64,000 nucleotides of DNA from Euborellia annulipes. Taxonomy: Eukaryota; Arthropoda; Insecta; Dermaptera; Anisolabididae. The position numbers were made by a program, and so were the translations under genes. Shown piece after piece: positions 22,052 through 33,419 of the stretch (position 1 is its first letter; each line of letters opens with the position of its first letter). Under the pieces are notes generated by a model. It was not told the origin of the DNA. It saw only the letters and a program-made list of their open reading frames with translations, and made no database searches. The stretch is taken from NCBI GenBank assembly GCA_023213315.1, contig JAKCPI010011553.1:1-64000 (forward strand), given 5' to 3'.

Positions 22052-24111
22052 TTTTCATTCGATTTTAATAAAATTTAAAATGTGGCTTTCTTAGGGTGTA
22101 AATAATTGAAAAATGGTATTTTAGACCTCAGAAAGTTCAATCACCCCCCTGCCCCCCCCTAAAATTTATTTTTCATTCGATTTTAATAAAATTTAAAATG
22201 TGGCTTTCTTAGGGTGTAAATAATTGAAAAATGGTATTTTAGACCTCAGAAAGTTCAATCACCCCCCTGACCCCCCCTAAAATTTATTTTTCATTCGATT
22301 TTAATAAAATTTAAAATGTGGCTTTCTTAGGGTGTAAATAATTGAAAAATGGTATTTTAGACCTCAGAAAGTTCAATCACCCCCCTGCCCCCCCCTAAAA
22401 TTTATTTTTCATTCGATTTTAATAAAATTTAAAATGTGGCTTTCTTAGGGTGTAAATAATTGAAAAATGGTATTTTAGACCTCAGAAAGTCCAATCACCC
22501 CCCTGACCCCCCCCTAAAATTTATTTTTCGTTCGATTTTAATAAAATTTAAAATGTGGCTTTCTTAGGGTGTAAATAATTGAAAAATGGTATTTTAGACC
22601 CCAGAAAGTTCAATCACCCCCCTGACCCCCCTAAAATTTATTTTTCATCCGATTTTAATAAAATTTAAAATGACGCTTTCTTAGGGTGTAAATAATTGAA
22701 AAATGGTATTTTAGACCCCAGAAAGTTCAATCACCCCCCTGACCCCCCTAAAATTTATTTTTCATTCGATTTTAATAAAATTTAAAATGTGGCTTTCTTA
22801 GGGTGTAAATAATTGAAAAATGGTATTTTAGACCCCAGAAAGTTCAATCACCCCCCTAACCCCCCTAAAATTTATTTTTCATCCGATTTTAATAAAATTT
22901 AAAATGACGCTTTCTTAGGGTGTAAATAATTGAAAAATGGTATTTTAGACCCCAGAAAGTTCAATCACCCCCTGACCCCCCTAAAATTTATTTTTTATTC
23001 GATTTTAATAAAATTTAAAATGATGCTTTCTTAGGGTGTAAATAATTGAAAAATGGTATTTTAGACCCCAGAAAGTTCAATCACCCCCCTAACCCCCCTA
23101 AAATTTATTTTTCATTCGATTTTAATAAAATTTAAAATGACGCTTTCTTAGGGTGTAAATAATTGAAAAATGGTATTTTAGACCCCAGAAAGTTCAATCA
23201 CCCCCCTGACCCCCCTAAAATTTATTTTTCATTCGATTTTAATAAAATTTAAAATGTCGCTTTCTTAGGGTGTAAATAATTGAAAAATGGTATTTTAGAC
23301 CCCAGAAAGTTCAATCACCCCCCTGACCCCCCCCTAAAATTTATTTTTCATCCGATTTTAGTAAAATTTAAAATGACGCTTTCTTAGGGTGTAAATAATT
23401 GAAAAATGGTATTTTAGACCTCAGAAAGTTCAATCACCCCCTAACCCCCCTGAAATTTATTTTTTATTCGATTTTAATAAAATTTAAAATGACGCTTTCT
23501 TAGGGTGTAAATAATTGAAAAATGGTATTTTAGACCCCAGAAAGTTCAATCACCCCCCTGACCCCCCTGAAATTTATTTTTCATTCGTTTTTAATAAAAT
23601 TTAAAATGACGCTTCCTTAGGGTGTAAATAATTGAAAAATGGTATTTTAGACCCCAGAAAGTTCAATCACCCCCCCTGGCCCCCCCCTGAAATTTATTTT
23701 TCATTCGTTTTTAATAAAATTTAAAATGACGCTTCCTTAGGGTGTAAATAATTGAAAAATGGTATTTTAGACCCCAGAAAGTTCAATCACCCCCCTGGCC
23801 CCCCCCTGAAATTTATTTTTCATTCGTTTTTAATAAAATTTAAAATGACGCTTCCTTAGGGTGTAAATAATTGAAAAATGGTATTTTAGACCCCAGAAAG
23901 TTCAATCACCCCCCTGACCCCCCTGAAATTTATTTTTCATTCGATTTTAATAAAATTTAAAATGACGCTTTCTTAGGGTGTAAATAATTGAAAAATGGTA
24001 TTTTAGACCTCAGAAAGTTCAATCACCCCCCTAACCCCCCCTGAAATTTATTTTTTATTCGATTTTAATAAAATTTAAAATGTGGCTTTCTTAGGGTGTA
24101 AATAATTGAAA
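22052..24111. repeat. Minisatellite, 18 units of about 118 bp
   Basis: The word 'AGGGTGTAAATAATTGAAAA' recurs 18 times from 22092 to 24092, every 116-120 bases. Each unit contains two C-runs of five to seven bases separated by a few bases (ACCCCCCTGACCCCCC). Units differ at a few positions, such as TGTGGCTTT versus TGACGCTTT, and variants cluster. The array lies wholly inside a Helitron. Confidence 0.95.
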
Positions 24112-24443
24112 AATATATTAATCAAATATTTAAAATAAAAAATAAAAACCCTTCCTCATAATTAATTAAAATACATTTATCTGGACAACTCTTAGTCATA
24201 TCCCGAGACGCCGCCCGCCAGGGTAGCGGGGTAGGGTTCGCCGAAGGCAACCCTACCGCAGCTAATACGTATATAAACTGGTGGTGGCAACCAACGCCTT
24301 CTTTGCAGAGAAGAGACTTTCCTTAATTATCTGCCGTAATATTTCAAACAAATGTACAATTCTGGCTCTTTAAGGCTGAACGCAAAACCAATTGAGCAAA
24401 AACGCTCTTGGACAAAATCACTAATCATGCCTAAAACGGTTTT

Positions 24444-25005
24444 TACTTTCTTTTACCTCTATATATATGTTAATATATAGAGAAAGTAATGGATTCATGT
24501 CAGAAATTCGATGTCGAGATTTTGATGGATATACACTAGAGTGTCTCAAAAAATCCGAATTAATTTTTTTTTTTTTTTTTTCAAAGAAGATTGAAAAATC
24601 ATCAAAGTATGTTTAGAAAAAGACCCTGTAAAAATATGATCTCTTAATGTTAATATTTAGAGGTGGCGTTTTGTAATTTGCTGTTTTCCATTTAAATAAC
24701 ATGGGAATTTTTTTTTTTTTAAACTTTGGAATTTTGTAACGTGATAACGAGCTATTTTATGAGTAAGATACAATTAGTCTTTATAGTAAATTTAATGCTC
24801 AACAAAAATGGTCTGATTAACATTTTGCGTAAGTCAAGTCGTTTAAGAGATATCGAGCCTCAAACTTCAGGCTGTTCAAAATTACGCTTTGTTTTTTTTT
24901 CTTAAACACAAAAAAATCCATTAAAACCCCAATATTACGAACTTTCGACTAACGAAGGAAAGAGAAAAGCTGTGCGATTTGCAATCAATCACAATCTTCG
25001 TATTG
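24444..25005 (+). mobile_element. Element X, divergent or chimeric copy
   Basis: A normal X 5' end (24444-24537) is joined to unrelated AT-rich sequence. A degraded 3'-hairpin-like 'ACTTTCGACTAACGAAGG' follows near 24951. Either a captured sequence or a diverged subfamily. Confidence 0.5.
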
Positions 25006-25464
25006 TCTATTTTGTTTAAAAATTAAATTAAATTCCAATACTCTTCTCCTTATCAATCGCAATTTGATTAATCTTATGTTTTAATTCTGCGCTCTAATCG
25101 GACATTCCATGTTAAGTTAATAATATAAAGATGGAGTTATTATTTTTATATAATATCCCATCCATATATTTAATTAAATTCATTTGTGTATAAAAATGTC
25201 ATTTTTGTGAAATATAATGTTTTTTTTTTTTTTTGCCATGACGTAATCTTATCAACATCATCATCTCGTTTAAAAGCACATTCTTACCTTGATTAATATA
25301 TAATTAATCATAATGAGAAGCATATACGCTAGAACACTCTCATGTATTATTATTATTATTATTTTTTTTCTAATGTAAAGGCTTAATTTATTAAATTTAA
25401 TTTGTCTGACGTCATTTTGTTGAGGCAGAATTTTGAAATGTTTAATAATTTTTAGCATTTTATA

Positions 25465-26426
25465 CTCTCTTAAAACGAATTAGTAGAATTTTTACTTATT
25501 CAAATAGTAGATAAGAAAATTAAATCAAATTTAGTCATTTTGAGTAGAATCTACTAATATATTTAGTAAGTTTATTGGTTACTTTTAGATTAGTTATTTT
25601 TTACTAATTCAAAAAGTAGTTCATTCATTTCCGGCTGTCTGAGAAGCCAACATGGCCGACATTTTCAATCAGCTGTTTGATCGGTTCCTTAATAAAGACA
25701 TTTTTGGCAATATAACGCTTTATTTAAGTAATAATAATATTGAGATAACTTGTATTTTTTGTTAAAAATTGCAGGAAATATATGTTTAAATCAAAACAAA
25801 TAGATTCCAAATTTTTTTAAATTAATAAAATATTATTTTTTAAATAGTCAATTAAGAAATATTTTTACTTAAAATTTAGTAAATATATTTCTTGATATAA
25901 CGATAATTAGTTTTATTAAGTTTATTTAGAATTTTCACGAAATTCTTAGTTTAGTCCAGTAATTAATTAATGTGTGTTTGATAGTTAGTTTATTTAGAAA
26001 TAAATTGCTGGGAAGGAATATAGTATCATTCAAGTAAAAAACAATGTTTACACCAGCGACATACTTATATACCAAATAACAGAAAAGTAAGAGTAAGTCA
26101 AGTTTCACTGGGTAACCCCCCTCAATTCGGATTCGGCTAGAACTCGAATCAGTAAACACAAGTTAGGTCACGGTGTGATCGCACCCTTATTCATATATCT
26201 TAAACATTTCTTTTTTTTTGACCATTATTTTTTTATAAATTCACTTTTTCAATTAGTGAAAAATTCACTTTTTCATTTGTGTAAAATTCATTAATTGAAA
26301 AAGTAATAATTTTTACTAATTGAAAAAGTGGATATCCATTATTTACTGGTGGTCTACTTTGCACATCTTAAAAAAGTGACTATTCACTATAAATTAGTAG
26401 TTTTTTACTAATTCGTTTTTAGAGAG
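25465..26426. mobile_element. TIR element flanked by TA
   Basis: Ends CTCTCTTAAAACGAATTAG and CTAATTCGTTTTTAGAGAG with TA on both sides. 962 bp, AT-rich interior, many 'TTACTAATTC' subrepeats and no transposase. TA duplication suggests the Tc1/mariner superfamily. Confidence 0.72.
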
Positions 26427-26655
26427 TAGATAGATGCAATTTCGGTTCATGCAAAAATAAATGATTAAATTTGCAGATACCATTAGATGTATATGAGAAT
26501 TGCCGTAGGTGCAAGGGCAGTATTTTTATTTTCTGACAAATGGGCCTGAAACGACAGCACTGGCCAAGATTGAAAGACTGTTTCCGAAACGACGATAATT
26601 AAATAGAGTTTCTTTTTTTATCACTTGCATCTACCTAATCCTAATAAAAATCATA

Positions 26656-26905
26656 GTTTGGTTTTATGAAACCACAATGCAAGTGAAAATGGGAATGATA
26701 ATGGGAAATCAATAGATGCATGTTAAAAACTGAGAACAATATTTATTTAGTAATTGAAGATTTGAATCATTTTAAATTATTTTAAAAATTATATTTTATC
26801 AATTTAAAAATTGAATAATTAAATCTCACAATTATTTTCTTATAATTCGTCATATATATTAAATTTTTTGTCGTCACGGCTTGTAGCGTGACGCTTGTAA
26901 CTAGA
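26656..26905. repeat. Dispersed repeat R1, copy 2
   Basis: Colinear with 9742-10080 but missing about 80 bases after CAAGTGAAA. Same 'GGGAATGATAATGGGAAATC' core. Confidence 0.6.
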
Positions 26906-27009
26906 CATGGGTCGATACGCGATTTTGCTGTACCAGGTACTCGCTGTTACAGGTACTTGTTCGTACCCGATATTTTTACCAGATATTTTTGTACCCGATA
27001 CAAATTTCA

Positions 27010-27289
27010 CATACAATTAGTACTCTTTTACCAGTTTTATTCAAAAGTTTGTGTCTCGTGCCAGAAGGGTGCCTAAATTAAATAAATAAAATTTCAATCT
27101 CCTACCACTTTTCGTTCTTGAGATATTTTGTTCGACAGACAGACAGACCATGTCGCGAAAACCACTTTTTTGGATTCAGGGGACCTCAAAACGTGTAAAT
27201 CCATCAAAATCTCGACATCAAATTTTTGACATGAAACCAAACTTTCTCTCTATATGGTATATTAACATATATATAGATAAGAGAAAGCA
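27010..27289 (-). mobile_element. Element X fragment (5' half)
   Basis: Contains 'CCATGTCGCGAAAACCAC', 'CAAAATCTCGACATC' and the 5' hairpin (AGATAAGAGAAAGCA). The 3' half is missing. Confidence 0.75.
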
Positions 27290-27633
27290 AAAAGGTTAAA
27301 TTTATTGATCTCCCTCTCTGATGCTAAATACGTGAAACTGCAATTGAGATAAATATTGTTGTAATTGGGAGGTAGGTGGGGGGTTGATTTGATTTAATCT
27401 ACCTAAAATGCTTATTGAGTGAAGTGAATGTACAAGCCACAAGGGATTTTGATCATTTTAACTAGATAATCCCTATGTGTGTGTCTCTCTCTCTCGCTTT
27501 TGGTACAGTACATGTTTGGAATAACTACAAGTGTCTTTACAATAGTGTTTGTGACTAATGACTAGTTTATCTTCTTTCGTTAGAGATTTATTCATTAAAC
27601 AAATACTCTTCTATTCATAATATGCTCTTAATA

Positions 27634-28204
27634 CACTGTTAAAAATTTTCTTTAAAGCTTCCTATACAAGTATAGGAACTCTGTTTCATAAACTGTTTAT
27701 GAAGATATATGAGAAAGTTCAATTTGGTGCCAACCTAACAAATTTCTTGTATATTTTAAAATTAATTATTTTGGTAAAAATTGTTAATTTTAATTTTTAT
27801 AGCTATTTAGTTGAATTACTTTATAAAAATTATTTCCAATTAGTATGACTTCATAAATATTTAAATAGTTTAGAGCGCGAATTTCAAACCAGAATTTAAT
27901 AAATTTAGATTTGTGAAATAAATTTTAAAAGAATAATTTCAAGTTTCCTTAAAATAATATTAATAAAAATTCCTTGAGGTAGTCGAGTTATTTGAGAACG
28001 TTTAGACCAGTGATTCTCAACTTGTCGCGGTACACTTTTAACGATTTCAAAATTTGGCGGCACACAAAGAAAAAGATAAGTTTAAAAGTTGGTAATTTGT
28101 TCATAAACTTGTATATTAATTTTATTTCATATCCTGGGTATATTAAAATTAAACCACCCAAGTATATGAAAAATGATTGAAAATTCATATTTTTTTTTAC
28201 AGTG
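27634..28204. mobile_element. MITE Z, copy 2
   Basis: Ends CACTGTTAAAAA and TTTTTACAGTG with TA both sides. About 95 percent like copy 1 by eye. Contains the small palindrome TTCCTATACAAGTATAGGAA and a hAT-terminus-like CAGTGATTCTCAAC. Confidence 0.72.
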
Positions 28205-28474
28205 TACGGATATACATTTTTTGGGCAATAGCGAAACTAGCTGGTGGCACTCCCCCCCCCCCCCTTCCCTCGCCCCAGACGCATTAAGCCTTTCGCGCCT
28301 CTAGAATACGACATAGGCGTCCTAGGGCATCAAAGATACTGTATAGCCCAGGGACGGTGATTTTATCATATCGACGTTCTAATTGGCAAAGTGCCTAACT
28401 CCATTTTTGTTTTTATTTTTCAGGAGAGCCAAAAAAAAATTTCATTGTCGTTGTTAGAGCCACTGTTAAACACT

Positions 28475-28702
28475 TTTCGGGTGTGTGTGTGTGTGTGTGA
28501 ACACGATTGCTTATAAAACCAAAGCAGCTAGATGGATGAAATTTAGTATATCCTCCTTAAACTAAAATTGTAGATTTCTATCAACTTTTGGGGTAAATAC
28601 GTCACTTGGAAGTATTACTTTACCTAATAAGTTTTTTCAAAAATTTCGAAATTTTCATTTTCTTTGTTATATTATGATGATAAATACTCAATTTTAAAAA
28701 GT
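28475..28702 (+). repeat. Repeat Q fragment, split by the LINE
   Basis: Matches one arm of the palindrome at 59529-60080 ('GAACACGATTGCTT', 'GTAAATACGTCACTTGG'). It resumes after the LINE at 29738 with 'TTTATTCTTTGACATT', as in the intact copy near 59740. Confidence 0.75.
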
Positions 28703-29737
28703 AAGCAATCATTTACGCAAAGAATTCTGCAGCCAACAACATTTTGATCTGTTCGGACTCTAAATCATCTTTACATTCCATTCAGTCTGCAAAAAAAGAT
28801 AAAAAGATCAATATTATGAAGCAGAAATAATAAACCAAATAGACCAATCCAAACTGAAGGGCCAAGAGATAACTTTGAAATGGGTTAAAGGGCACTGCCA
28901 CAATCCAGGGAACGATATGGCCGACTATCTGGCTAAGAGAGCGGCTAGCACAGGCCCTCTCTTAAATGAAGAGAATTCCTTGGAGAGATGCGGTAGCCAT
29001 CATCAAGGAAAATATCTGGAAAGAATGGTCCAACCACTGGGAGTATACGGCCACAACCAGAGGTTCACATCTGTTCAAAATTAAACCTACTCCGGCGGCT
29101 CCATGGTTTTACAAATTTACCGACCTTAATAGACAGGAAATTACAATAGTCAATAGATTGAGAATCGGACACACCCGCTGCAATGCGCACCTTCACCGTT
29201 TTTCAATAGTTCCGTCAGCTCAATGCGCCTGCTCCCTCTCTCCTGCAACTCCAGAGCACCTGATATTTTCCTGCAAAAAATACAACAACCATATAGGACT
29301 AAACTCAAAACCGCACTACAGCCACACTTCCGAGACCCGCCTACATTCATCCAACTTCTGACAAAGCAGAACCTGAACGTCATAAAAGCCCTTACCACAT
29401 TCATAATAGAAGCTCAAATTCAAATTTAGTAAAGACAGTTTTTGATATCTTATTTTTTGCTAGTGATGTTTTACTATCAATGTTTTTTGTATCAATGTCT
29501 TTCTACCATGTTTTTCTTTATCAATGTTTTTGCTATTAGTGTTATTTTATTACTTTCCTTGCTATTGATGTTATTATATATGTGTATTGTATTGTTAGTA
29601 GTGTTTTTTTGTAAAATGTTATTTGTATATGTATATAATTTTTATATTGGTTTTGTTTTATAAGATTTTGTATTTTGTGGGTCTCCAATGGCCTCTGGCC
29701 TACGGAGGAAATAACCAAAAAAAAAAAAAAAAAAAAA
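28703..29737 (+). pseudogene. 5'-truncated LINE tail, RNase H and C-terminal Cys/His region
   Basis: The readable protein starts inside RNase H. 'NNILICSDSKSSLHSI' carries the second catalytic Asp, and 'LKWVKGHCHNPGNDMADYLA' has the conserved His and last Asp. A frame change near 28970 leads to a C-terminal domain with a C..C..H..C pattern (HTRCNAHLH, QCACSLSPATPEHLIFSC). A second change near 29280 restores the true C-terminus, ending ..IIEAQIQI. A 3' UTR and a 21-base A tail (29717-29737) follow. An RNase H after the reverse transcriptase points to the I/Jockey-related LINE groups. Comparison with repeat Q at 59740 shows the exact empty site and a short AAAGT-type duplication. Non-functional. 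Confidence 0.88.
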
Positions 29738-29826
29738 GTTTTTATTCTTTGACATTCAAAACAAAATCATACAGGTGTCATTAAAACAACATGTAAATAT
29801 AAACAAATACATTTGTTTATATTTCT

Positions 29827-29875
29827 CGCGGCATTCTTGGGTATCGTGGCACAACGGTTGGGAACCAATGAGTTA
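29827..29875 (-). mobile_element. hAT-type terminus remnant
   Basis: The minus strand reads CATTGGTTCCCAACCGTTG followed by GCCACGATACCC, the usual look of a hAT/MITE end. A possible partner is CAGTGATTCTCAAC at 28008. The flanks do not give a clean 8-bp duplication. Confidence 0.35.
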
Positions 29876-30282
29876 GAGAGAGAGAGAGAGAGAGAGAAGT
29901 TAATCTTTTATAAATTCAAGCTAAACAACACTACCAACAAGTTTCAGTTATTCTAATCCCTTATCACTAGTTTAGTTCTCTCTCTCTAGGTTGTCAAATA
30001 ATAGACTAACTCCCTAAGGTCTATTCTAAATCCTTTCTCTCCCCCCTCCTCGAAAAGTTAGACTAATAATAAGAGAAGAGGAACAAACTATTAATATTTA
30101 TTTATTATAATTCCCAAATCTCTCTCTTTCTCGTTGTATTTAAATTTTATAAATTTTACCTTTTGGTTACTGTACCCATTTAAGGAGTTTAACAATTAAA
30201 ACCAGGCCCAGACGGAAGGGGGGTGGGGGCGAACTTCCCCCTCCACTCACCAAAGCCTTCTCAAAAACAAATAATTAATTAT
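29876..30282. other. No gene; GA run and AT-rich sequence
   Basis: A GA microsatellite at 29876-29898, then unclassified AT-rich sequence and a short G/C-rich patch near 30215. Confidence 0.45.
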
Positions 30283-31469
30283 TACTTTCTCTTACCTCTA
30301 TATATGTTAATGTATTAAGAGAAAGTATTGCATTCATGTCAAAAATTCGATGTCGAGATTTTGATGGATATACACGTTTTGAGGTCCCCTGAATCCAAAA
30401 AAGTGGTTTTCACAACAGTGTCTGTCTGTGTCTGTGTGTTCAATTTTAAGCATGAAGGAATTGAGCTAGGAGGTCGAAATTTTATATTTAAGTTAGACAC
30501 TCCCCTAGGAATTGAAAATAATCGGCCAAAGAATACTAGTATTTTACTGATGTACTTTTTCAGTTTTTTTCGATTTTCTCTAAATTCGCTCCAACGATTT
30601 TTTTTAAAATTCAAAAATCAATTATTTTTTAGATTCTCTTTAAAATGTATATTCTCATTTTGCCATTGAAATCTTCTAAAGACCACTTTACTCTTGTTCT
30701 TCATAGAGAAGATAGGAGAAATGGTTGCCATGGTAACAAAATATAAATATTTTCCATGTTTATAAATTTTACATTTTGAATTCTAATATATCGGCGGAAA
30801 CTAAATATATATCGAAACAAACAAGCACAGACACAATTTTCTGATTACCGAAGGCAAATTACGGACCAAAATGAAATAGGACTAGAGATCAAAGACAGGA
30901 TCAATGCAGGAAACAGATGCTATTATGCTCTACAACATCTGATCAAATCCAAACTTCTATCGTGGAAAACCAAAAAGATCCTGTATAAATCTGTGATCAG
31001 GCCGGTGGTGAAATATGGATGTGAAGCATGGGTGATGACGGTTAGGGACGAACGGCTTCTGAACACCTGGGAGCGGAAAATTCTGCGAAGAATATATGGC
31101 CCAATTCAATCACAGGGCGAATGGCGGATACGCACCAACTCTGAGATTTACTGAGACTTCAATCATAAAAGTGAGAGGATCAGAAGGGCAGAACATCCGA
31201 GCTAATGAGTGAAGACCGAGGGGTTAAAAAGATCTTCCACCAAAGACCTCACGGAAGACGCCTCAGAGGAAGACCACGTAGGAGATGGCTGGATGACGTG
31301 GAAGAAGATCTGAGAAGACTGGGCGTCCTTGGGTGGAGAAGACGGGCGATGGACAGGACGGAATGGAGGGGCATCGTGAGGAGGCCAAGGCTCTACAAGG
31401 GCTGTAGCGCCACGGAGGAAGGAAGGAAGGCAAGAGAATGTTGTGTGCTGTTCGACAGTCACACCAGAT
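30283..31469 (+). mobile_element. Element X with an RTE-type LINE in its 3' hairpin
   Basis: X runs from TACTTTCTCTTACC to CACCAGAT. The 3' hairpin is split exactly in its loop (ATTACCGAAGGCAA / AAGGCAAGAGAA) by the LINE tail at 30858-31426. Without that insert the copy would be about 620 bp. Confidence 0.85.
30858..31426 (+). pseudogene. 5'-truncated RTE/CR1-type LINE tail
   Basis: The protein reads EIGLEIKDRINAGNRCYYAL, then 'SVIRPVVKYGCEAW', 'ERKILRRIYGP' and 'EWRIRTNSEIY', then a stop. In another frame follow 'GRRLRGRPRRRWLDDVEEDL', 'DRTEWRGIV' and so on. These are the standard C-terminal blocks after the reverse transcriptase in RTE-like and related arthropod LINEs. It ends GTAGCGCCACGG and a GGAA tail (31415-31426). 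AAGGCAA flanks it on both sides (30851-30857, 31427-31433), a target duplication. Truncated and frameshifted, so dead. Confidence 0.88.
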
Positions 31470-32378
31470 TTGTATTTTCTTTTAACTATTGACGATTTGG
31501 GAGAGAAATTTAATTTATTTTTACTAATAGGAAAAAATTTTTATTAAAGGGAGGTGGTTCCTGAGACTTTTGCCCCCCCCTCCCGCCCCAAATCGAATTC
31601 TTGCCTTTAAAGGTCTTGCTTAAAAGTTGGAGTGTTAATATTTAGCATTCTACTGCGTATGTAGGCGCTTAGCAAAATGATCTGAGAAGGACAATCTGCC
31701 TGTCAATTATCTACATCAAGATTTATATCAATTAAATTAAAGATGTTTATATTATAAAAAGGAAGCACAAAATTCAAGGTCTTCATTTTTCATTAAAAAT
31801 AATTGACTTAGAAATATGGAAAATTAGTTTCTTATATAATACGTGTGTAGTTTTACTTGGCTGCTTGCTTATCTCCTTCCACTTTCGATAATCTTCACTT
31901 TTACTTTCCCATACACAGAGGTGGTTCTAATTAAACTGTTCGTTATAGATCTACCCTAATAAACACACAAATTTCATCGTGACGTTTTGATACGTATTCC
32001 TTCACTACACGCACACAAAAGGGACATAAAAATAAAAAAATAATTTTTTTTGAACTCTAATTATTACATTGTCAAGTAAACTAAGAATTTATCAATCGAG
32101 ATAAAAAAAAAAATAATAATAATAAGATAGAAAATAATGTTACATATTTTAAATTCCTCTTTTCGCAAATTTTTGATGGTTCCAATGACAATCAGGACGG
32201 ACGTTTCACACGCTTGTTTTTCAAGGCCACCCAGCCGAAACTGCTCTGACCGCTAGGTATACAAAAACTAAATAATTGACAATGCTATAGAAATTTTGAG
32301 TGGTGGATCTACCCATAACTTGAGTTATGATGCTAATTATATAATAAAAACAAAATAATTTTGATAAAAGCTTAAAAA
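31470..32378. other. No gene seen
   Basis: AT-rich, with a C-run near 31573 and no recognisable repeat or frame. Confidence 0.45.
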
Positions 32379-32700
32379 TCTGGTGTGACTGATCGCACAG
32401 CACACAACCTCTTCTTCGGTAATCGAAAGTTGTGTTCTGTGCTTTCACGCCAGATTTTTTGTGTCGACATATATTTAGTTTCCGCCGATATATTAGAATT
32501 CAAGATGTAAAATTTATAAACATGGGAAAATATTTATATGGCAACCATTTCTCCTATCTTTGCTTTGAAGTACAAGAGTAAAGTGTGTGCTTGAAAATAT
32601 TTCAATGGCAAACAAGATTATACATTTGAAAGAGCGTGTAAAAATAATTGATTTTTGAAATTTAATCAAAATTATTAGAGCGAATTTTCAGAAATTCGGT
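32379..32700 (-). mobile_element. Element X, 3' half
   Basis: Begins with a full 3' hairpin on the minus strand (ATCTGGTGTGAC ... TCACGCCAGAT) and breaks off after 'GAATTTTCAGAAA'. The sequence that follows to 32967 is unclassified. Confidence 0.75.
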
Positions 32701-32967
32701 GCACAGTGGGTCAGAATCCCAAAAAGCTGGACAAAAGTGGAAAAATAAAGTTTCTAGTCGGAAAATTTTATATGCTGGGATGGCTAGACTGATAACCCAA
32801 GTGTCAAAATTCGAATCAGATCCCTTATGCCTGCTTTTGAAAATTAGTTCAAAGTTGATCTTCGCTCAAGTAAAATCTAACGTCCACGCAGGAGAAACAA
32901 CAAGCACTTGTTTGAAGAGCCAGAGTTTGCGTGGCGGTGACATCAACTAGATTATCCACATTGGGAA

Positions 32968-33227
32968 CAGTGGCGTAACGTACGCCTCCGCAGACCCCGC
33001 GATACAGGGGGGCCCCGGACCTTGGGGGGCCCACGGGCCGGGCCGGGCTAAAAATCTGTAGCTCCGATAAAAACGGAAAAATTTAATGAAAATTTCTCTT
33101 TGAGAGAGCTCGGGGCCCTCAGGGTTCACCGATATACGGTATTTAAAAAAAAAATTTTGTATGGTCTAATAATGGGGCCCGAAATAAAGGTTTGCGAGGG
33201 GCCCAGCTAAAAAACGTTACGCTACTG
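32968..33227. mobile_element. hAT-type MITE with perfect 8-bp duplication
   Basis: Ends CAGTGGCGTAACGTAC and AACGTTACGCTACTG. ATTGGGAA flanks both sides (32960-32967, 33228-33235). 260 bp with GGGGCCC-rich interior and no transposase. Confidence 0.88.
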
Positions 33228-33419
33228 ATTGGGAAGTACAATTTTGAAACCCTAGGATAGGATCATGCAATCCCCCCCCAAATATGCTTTTAGACTTCTT
33301 TGCGAGACTGGGCTGGTTGAAGGGGGGGGGGGGCGTATCGAGTAGTAATCCGGCGGCACACATCGCTGGCCTAAGTGCCTGGACCCTCGACCGCGACTAA
33401 AATTTAATCCATCCATCCA

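Larger units (their letters stand above)
21619..24265 (+). mobile_element. Non-autonomous Helitron carrying a minisatellite
   Basis: 5' TCTATACTATTATATAAAAG follows an A. At the 3' end, the hairpin GGTAGGGTT...AACCCTACC (24230-24257) is followed by four bases, CTAA, then T. Insertion between A and T fits Helitrons. The interior has a TCTG microsatellite, a GC-poor linker and an 18-unit tandem array. There is no Rep/helicase. The 5' end resembles that of the Helitron at 13733. Confidence 0.8.

Noticed and set aside
22052..24111. CRISPR-like array
   Set aside because: Units are contiguous ~118-bp tandem repeats with no unique spacers, inside a Helitron of a eukaryotic genome.
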